NCBI GenBank assembly: GCA_964489555.1
Contig: CAZAZF010000003.1
Span: forward strand, 62,001 to 126,000
DNA length: 64,000 nucleotides
Direction of reading: 5' to 3'
DNA from: JAAZGD01 sp964489555
GTDB lineage: Bacteria; Bacillota; Clostridia; Peptostreptococcales; Anaerovoracaceae
Positions 60,129 through 64,000 of the stretch are shown here, piece after piece (position 1 is the first letter of the stretch; every line of letters starts with the position of its first letter). Both the position numbers and the translations under genes were made by a program. The notes beneath the pieces were generated by a model. The model was not told where the DNA came from. It searched no databases and saw only the letters and a list, made by a program, of their open reading frames with translations.

Positions 60129-61139
60129 ATGAAAAAAGTATTAGCGATTCTACTATGTCTTGTTCTCGTCATGAGCATGGTAGCTTGCGGCGGTGGTGGG
60201 GATGCGCCTGCGGTAGAAGACGGCCCGTTGGTGGTTCTGATTACCGATACCGGTGGTCTTGGTGATGAGTCTTTTAATGATTCTGCTTGGGCAGGATTCG
60301 AACGTGCCAGAGATGAATTTGGGGTTCAAATTCAGGTTATTGAGTCTTCTACTTCCGACGATTATCTCCCGAATATCGCGGCTGCAGTAGAGGCAGGAGC
60401 TGCGCTGATTGTATGTAACGGATTCCTTATGGCAGAAGCGACGCAGCAAGCGGTAGATCAATATCCGGATCAAGCTTTTGCTTTGATTGACTCTGTAGAT
60501 GCGCAGGGTCCCAATCTTTTGAACCTGACTTTCAATGAGCAGGAAGGGTCTTTCCTGGTGGGAGTAGCCGCCGCTATGATGAGCGAATCGGACATTATCG
60601 GTTTTGTTGGCGGAATTCAACTGCCTACTATTGAAAAATTCCAGTATGGATTTGAGGCGGGTGTACAAGCGGTTAATCCCGATGCACAAGTTTTGATCAA
60701 TTACACCCAGTCCTTTAGTGATGCGGCTCTTGGTAAAGAGAATGCTCTTGCGCAAAACAAACTGGGCGCCGATGTGATATACCATGCTTCCGGCGGTTGC
60801 GGAATTGGTGTTATCCAGGCAGCTGGAGAACAAGGCTTTTGGGCCATCGGAGTGGATCAGGATCAGTCGGCTTTGGATCCGGAACATGTACTGTGTTCTA
60901 TGATTAAACGTGTTGACAGCGCAACCTACAAAGCTATTGAGAGTGTTGTGAACGGTACTTTCGAGGGCGGAAATTATGTGTTCTCTATTGTAGATGAAGG
61001 AATTGGCGTTGGAGACAATGCGGGCAATCTGCCTGCAGATGTGGCCGCAGCTGTGGATGCTTGGAAGACAAGAATCCTGGATGGTGAATTTGTGGTTCCT
61101 TTTGACGCAGCTACTTTTGCAGGATTTTCTGTAGAATAA
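60129..61139 (+). CDS. BMP-family nucleoside-binding lipoprotein of an ABC importer
   Basis: 336 residues. Lipoprotein signal MKKVLAILLC with lipobox ending at C20 (SMVAC), then GGGG linker and the BMP fold (GGLGDESFNDSAW, GFVGGIQLPTIEKFQYGFEAG). BMP proteins bind purine nucleosides for import. The ATPase and permease follow, so this is the first gene of a bmp-type transporter, although two long inverted repeats (61164-61280) separate it from the ATPase gene. Confidence 0.93.
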   Translation: MKKVLAILLCLVLVMSMVACGGGGDAPAVEDGPLVVLITDTGGLGDESFNDSAWAGFERARDEFGVQIQVIESSTSDDYLPNIAAAVEAGAALIVCNGFLMAEATQQAVDQYPDQAFALIDSVDAQGPNLLNLTFNEQEGSFLVGVAAAMMSESDIIGFVGGIQLPTIEKFQYGFEAGVQAVNPDAQVLINYTQSFSDAALGKENALAQNKLGADVIYHASGGCGIGVIQAAGEQGFWAIGVDQDQSALDPEHVLCSMIKRVDSATYKAIESVVNGTFEGGNYVFSIVDEGIGVGDNAGNLPADVAAAVDAWKTRILDGEFVVPFDAATFAGFSVE

Positions 61140-61163
61140 TCCGAATATCATTAATCCACTTAT

Positions 61164-61193
61164 CATAAGGTCAGGCATCTGCCTGACCTTATG
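61164..61193 (+). other. Perfect 13-bp inverted repeat after bmp
   Basis: CATAAGGTCAGGC and GCCTGACCTTATG with an ATCT loop. No T-run follows, so it is not a standard terminator; it may protect the bmp message, which is needed in excess, or lower expression of the downstream genes. Confidence 0.7.
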
Positions 61194-61222
61194 TAAATCA
61201 GGAAAAAAGTCATGTCCACTCT

Positions 61223-61280
61223 CTTAAGAATTAAGCTTGTTTATGGTGCAAAAGTATGATAAATGAGCTTAATTCTTGAG
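61223..61280 (+). other. Long inverted repeat in the ABC ATPase leader
   Basis: CTTAAGAATTAAGCT (61223-61237) and AGCTTAATTCTTGAG (61266-61280) pair over 15 bp with one G-T, around a 28-base loop that itself holds TTTAT/ATAAA. A -10-like TATGAT stands in the loop at 61255-61260. Possible leader structure or relic of insertion. Confidence 0.6.
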
Positions 61281-61295
61281 TATTCGGAGTAATCG

Positions 61296-62885
61296 ATGGA
61301 AGAGAGGAAGGTGAATTATCTTTTGGCAAAAGTAGTGGAAATGAAAAAAATCACAAAGGTATTTCCGGGAACCATTGCCAATGATCAAGTGGATTTCGAC
61401 TTGGAGAAAGGCGAAATCCATGTTCTTTTGGGAGAGAATGGCGCCGGAAAAACCACCCTGATGAACATCTTGTACGGACTCTATCAACAAACATCCGGAG
61501 AAATTTTTTTTCATGGAGAAAAGGTGGACATTAGAGGTCCCAATGCGGCTATAGCATTGGGAATCGGAATGGTTCACCAACATTTTATGTTGGTGGAAAA
61601 CTTTACTGTGGCGGAAAATATTATTTTGGGAAATGAACCTAGTAAATGGAAGGGATGGAAATTGGATATGGAGGACGCCATATCCAGGGTTCAGAAGGTT
61701 TCCGATGAATTTGGTCTGAAGGTGGACCCCAATGCGGTGATTGAAGATATTTCTGTGGGGTTGGCTCAGCGGGTTGAAATCTTGAAAGCGTTATACAAAG
61801 GAGCGGAGGTTTTGATTTTAGATGAACCGACGGCGGTTTTGACGCCTCAGGAAATTGATGAAATGGGCATTATACTACGGAAGCTAACGGAGGAAGGAAA
61901 GTCCATTATATTAATTACCCACAAGTTAAAAGAAGTGTTGAGCATGAGCGATCGGGTTACGGTGATTCGAAGAGGGAAAATCGTTAACACCCTAAAAACA
62001 AAGGACACCAATGTGGATGAACTGGCGGAGATGATGGTGGGACGTGAAGTGAAGCTCACATCGGATCGGACGGAAAAGGATCCTGGCCAAGTGATTTTGT
62101 CTGTACAGGAGATGGTTGTGAAGGATCACCGAAAGCTGGATGCAGTCAAAGGGATTTCTTTTGAAGTTCGGGCCGGCGAAGTATTGGCCATTGCGGGGGT
62201 AGATGGAAATGGCCAAAAGGAATTGGTGGAGGCTTTGACAGGTCTTACAAAAACAGCCGGAGGGAAAGTTTTGCTTTGTGGTACAGATATTACCGGAGCC
62301 AAGCCTCGTAAGGTGATTGAAGCGGGAGTGGGGCATATTCCGGAAGATCGACATAAAAGAGGGTTGATTCTTCAAAGTACCTTGGCGGAAAACTTGATTT
62401 TGGGATATCATTATTGTCCGCCCTTTGCCCGCAAAGGAGTGATGAATTATGAGGCTATTTATCAACATGGTAAAACTTTAATTGAAGAATTCGATGTGAG
62501 AACCCCCAATGAGAATGTAACGGCAGGCTCTCTTTCCGGAGGCAATCAGCAAAAGGCGATTATCGCTCGGGAGTTTTATAAGGATCCCCCTCTGCTGATT
62601 GCGGCCCAACCTACTCGGGGATTGGATGTTGGAGCCATTGAATTTGTACATCGCAGACTGTTAGAACAACGGGCCAATAATAAGGCGGTGTTGCTGGTGT
62701 CTCTGGAGTTGGACGAGGTTATGAATTTGGCAGATCGGATTGCAGTAATCTACCAAGGGCAAATCGTAGGGGTAATTGACGGAAAGGATGCTACAGAGCG
62801 AAAATTGGGCATTATGATGGCGGGCGGCACTCTGGAAGAGGCCGATAAGGAAGGAGGGACCACCAATGAGGGAAAAACTTCTTAA
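61296..62885 (+). CDS. ABC transporter ATP-binding protein (nucleoside importer, two domains)
   Basis: 529-residue tandem ATPase of the BMP/ribose type. First domain has Walker A GENGAGKTT and Walker B VLILDEPTAVL; second has the degenerate Walker A GVDGNGQKEL without lysine, normal for this group, and signature LSGGNQQK. ATG 61296 has GGAG 6 bases upstream; GTG 61311 is a possible alternative. Overlaps the permease gene by 20 bases. Confidence 0.95.
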   Translation: MEERKVNYLLAKVVEMKKITKVFPGTIANDQVDFDLEKGEIHVLLGENGAGKTTLMNILYGLYQQTSGEIFFHGEKVDIRGPNAAIALGIGMVHQHFMLVENFTVAENIILGNEPSKWKGWKLDMEDAISRVQKVSDEFGLKVDPNAVIEDISVGLAQRVEILKALYKGAEVLILDEPTAVLTPQEIDEMGIILRKLTEEGKSIILITHKLKEVLSMSDRVTVIRRGKIVNTLKTKDTNVDELAEMMVGREVKLTSDRTEKDPGQVILSVQEMVVKDHRKLDAVKGISFEVRAGEVLAIAGVDGNGQKELVEALTGLTKTAGGKVLLCGTDITGAKPRKVIEAGVGHIPEDRHKRGLILQSTLAENLILGYHYCPPFARKGVMNYEAIYQHGKTLIEEFDVRTPNENVTAGSLSGGNQQKAIIAREFYKDPPLLIAAQPTRGLDVGAIEFVHRRLLEQRANNKAVLLVSLELDEVMNLADRIAVIYQGQIVGVIDGKDATERKLGIMMAGGTLEEADKEGGTTNEGKTS

Positions 62886-64000
62886 TATGTGGTCAGTTCT
62901 TAAACTGCCTTTAATTGCTGTTCTGGTTGGATTTTTAGTAGGTGCCGTGTGCATATTGGCTGCAGGTAGTAATCCCGTTACAGCATATGTTGCCTTATTC
63001 AAAGGGAGTCTTGCTTCCATTCCCAGCATTGGAGAGACCCTTTATAAAGTGACCCCCATTTTATTAACGGGGCTGGCAGCTGCCATCGGATTTCGATGCG
63101 GCCTTTTCAATATTGGGGGAGAGGGCCAGTATGTAATAGCTGCCATCTCTACGGTAGCGGCGGCCTGGTATTTTCAATGGATGCCTCACTTTATTCTGGT
63201 TCCTTTCCTACTGCTCATCGGGATCATGGCGGGGGGGTTTTGGGGAGGCATTGCCGGAATCTTAAAAGCGAAAATGGGAATCAATGAAGTTATCACCACC
63301 ATTATGCTGAATTGGACCGCCTTGTACTTATCCAATTATTTGGTTCGAACGGTTTTGAACCCGGCTACCATTTTGGGGTCCACCCCTAGAGGACATTCGG
63401 TTATCGTGCCGGAAGTGGCTCGTCTTGGTAAGCTGAGGGATGTGATTCCTGCGTTTGGGTTCTCCAGTGTTCACTCCGGTATTTTTATTGCGTTGGGAGT
63501 GGCGGTGGTGATGTGGTTTCTTCTGTTTAAAACCACCTTGGGTTATGAAATCCGGGGGGTTGGATTAAACCATCAAGCGGCAGAATACGGGGGCATTAGC
63601 AGTGCCAAAAATACTTTTTTGGCCATGTTCATATCGGGAGGTTTGGCGGGACTGGCGGGTTCAATCCAGATGCTGGGGTTGGTTTACATGGTTAATCAAT
63701 CCACGGAGCTTCCCGGGTACGGATTTACAGGATTGTCGGTGGCACTGGTAGGGTTAAGTCATCCTCTGGGATGTATTCCGGCGGCGCTGTTGTTTGGAAT
63801 ACTGGAAAACGGTTCCCGTCAAATGCAGTTGGCAGGAATTCCCAAGGAAATTACGGCCATTATTTCTGCTGTGATTCTGGTATTTGTGGCAGGGTCCTTG
63901 CTATTGAAATACGGAAGCAATTGGTATGAAAAGCAAAAGATGAAGAAACAAGGATTAAAGCAAGGCAGCCCGGTAATGGATGCAACAACAAAGGGGGTGG
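62866..64000 (+). CDS. ABC nucleoside importer permease (3' end beyond window)
   Basis: Open to the last base, at least 378 codons, MREKLLNMWSVLKLP start within the ATPase end, AAGGAGGG upstream. About nine to ten hydrophobic segments; the BPD_transp_2 family motifs FRCGLFNIGGEGQ and GVGLNHQAAEYGGIS (the EAA-like loop) are present. It is probably near its end, since the last bases read GTAATGGATGC and AAGGGGGTGG, possibly the start of a second permease; that cannot be seen here. Confidence 0.92.
   Translation, partial: MREKLLNMWSVLKLPLIAVLVGFLVGAVCILAAGSNPVTAYVALFKGSLASIPSIGETLYKVTPILLTGLAAAIGFRCGLFNIGGEGQYVIAAISTVAAAWYFQWMPHFILVPFLLLIGIMAGGFWGGIAGILKAKMGINEVITTIMLNWTALYLSNYLVRTVLNPATILGSTPRGHSVIVPEVARLGKLRDVIPAFGFSSVHSGIFIALGVAVVMWFLLFKTTLGYEIRGVGLNHQAAEYGGISSAKNTFLAMFISGGLAGLAGSIQMLGLVYMVNQSTELPGYGFTGLSVALVGLSHPLGCIPAALLFGILENGSRQMQLAGIPKEITAIISAVILVFVAGSLLLKYGSNWYEKQKMKKQGLKQGSPVMDATTKGV

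Noticed and set aside
60153..61178. A 341-codon open frame on the minus strand opposite the BMP lipoprotein gene
   Set aside because: It mirrors the codon structure of a well-recognised plus-strand gene, has no ribosome-binding site or known motif, and is best read as a shadow frame.
61164..61193. The 13-bp inverted repeat as an intrinsic terminator
   Set aside because: It is followed by ATGTAAATCAGG, not a T-run, so it is recorded as a hairpin only.
1..64000. CRISPR arrays, insertion sequences, prophage or toxin-antitoxin pairs
   Set aside because: No regularly spaced repeats, transposase or integrase motifs, or paired small toxin/antitoxin frames were seen; the only direct repeats are three two-copy tandem duplications.

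Overview
The window is an ordinary stretch of a low-to-mid GC Gram-positive chromosome, most probably from the class Clostridia. Pointers to this are PolC-type DNA polymerase III, SepF and DivIVA, RqcH, RnpM/YlxQ in the nusA-infB operon, a T-box leader on ileS, a V-type ATPase in the order of the Enterococcus Na+-ATPase operon, and AGGAGG-type ribosome-binding sites. The Na+-binding residues in both rotor subunits suggest a sodium-using anaerobe; a catalase-peroxidase gene gives it oxygen defence. I cannot name the species. Almost everything is on the plus strand; only a 41-aa zinc protein, rqcH and ileS run the other way.

Layout: 1-1740 is the rpsP-khpA-rimM-trmD translation block (rpsP lacks its first base). 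1724-5952 is a division and envelope block (HlyD-like protein, yggS, sepF, divIVA, lspA, rluD-type synthase). 5966-9688 holds a tiny zinc-binding protein gene on its own promoter, an alpha/beta hydrolase, a QueG-like iron-sulfur protein and rqcH. 9761-11536 is yicC-gmk-rpoZ. 11579-13499 is the rpsB-tsf unit with a structured leader. After a formate/nitrite-type channel gene comes pyrH-frr-uppS-cdsA-dxr-rseP-ispG-polC (14512-24330), joining nucleotide, ribosome recycling, isoprenoid and phospholipid functions. A phenylacetate-CoA ligase/ACT pair follows, then rimP-nusA-rnpM-ylxQ-infB-rbfA-nrnA-truB-ribF (26270-34523).

34679-43941 is a ten-gene V-type ATPase operon (ntpF-I-K-K-E-C-G-A-B-D) with two adjacent rotor genes. 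It lies between ribF and rpsO-pnp, which are neighbours in many Firmicutes. Then come katG with a PerR-like operator over its promoter, a small-membrane-protein-cysK-cysE unit with a Crp-like palindrome, ileS with its T-box, argG-argH, rlmN, a P-loop protein, a nitrilase-family amidase, and a BMP-type nucleoside ABC importer whose first permease runs off the end.

I see no phage, insertion sequence, CRISPR array or obvious defence island. The points most worth a second look are a PolC that appears to have no proofreading exonuclease domain, the doubled V-ATPase rotor gene, a tRNA-like hairpin in the rpsB leader, the 41-aa zinc protein with a complete promoter-RBS-terminator unit, operator-like palindromes before katG, cysK, argG and bmp, and three perfect short tandem duplications just after stop codons, two of them beside genes that interrupt conserved gene order. 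All promoter and operator calls are by eye; no database search was possible.
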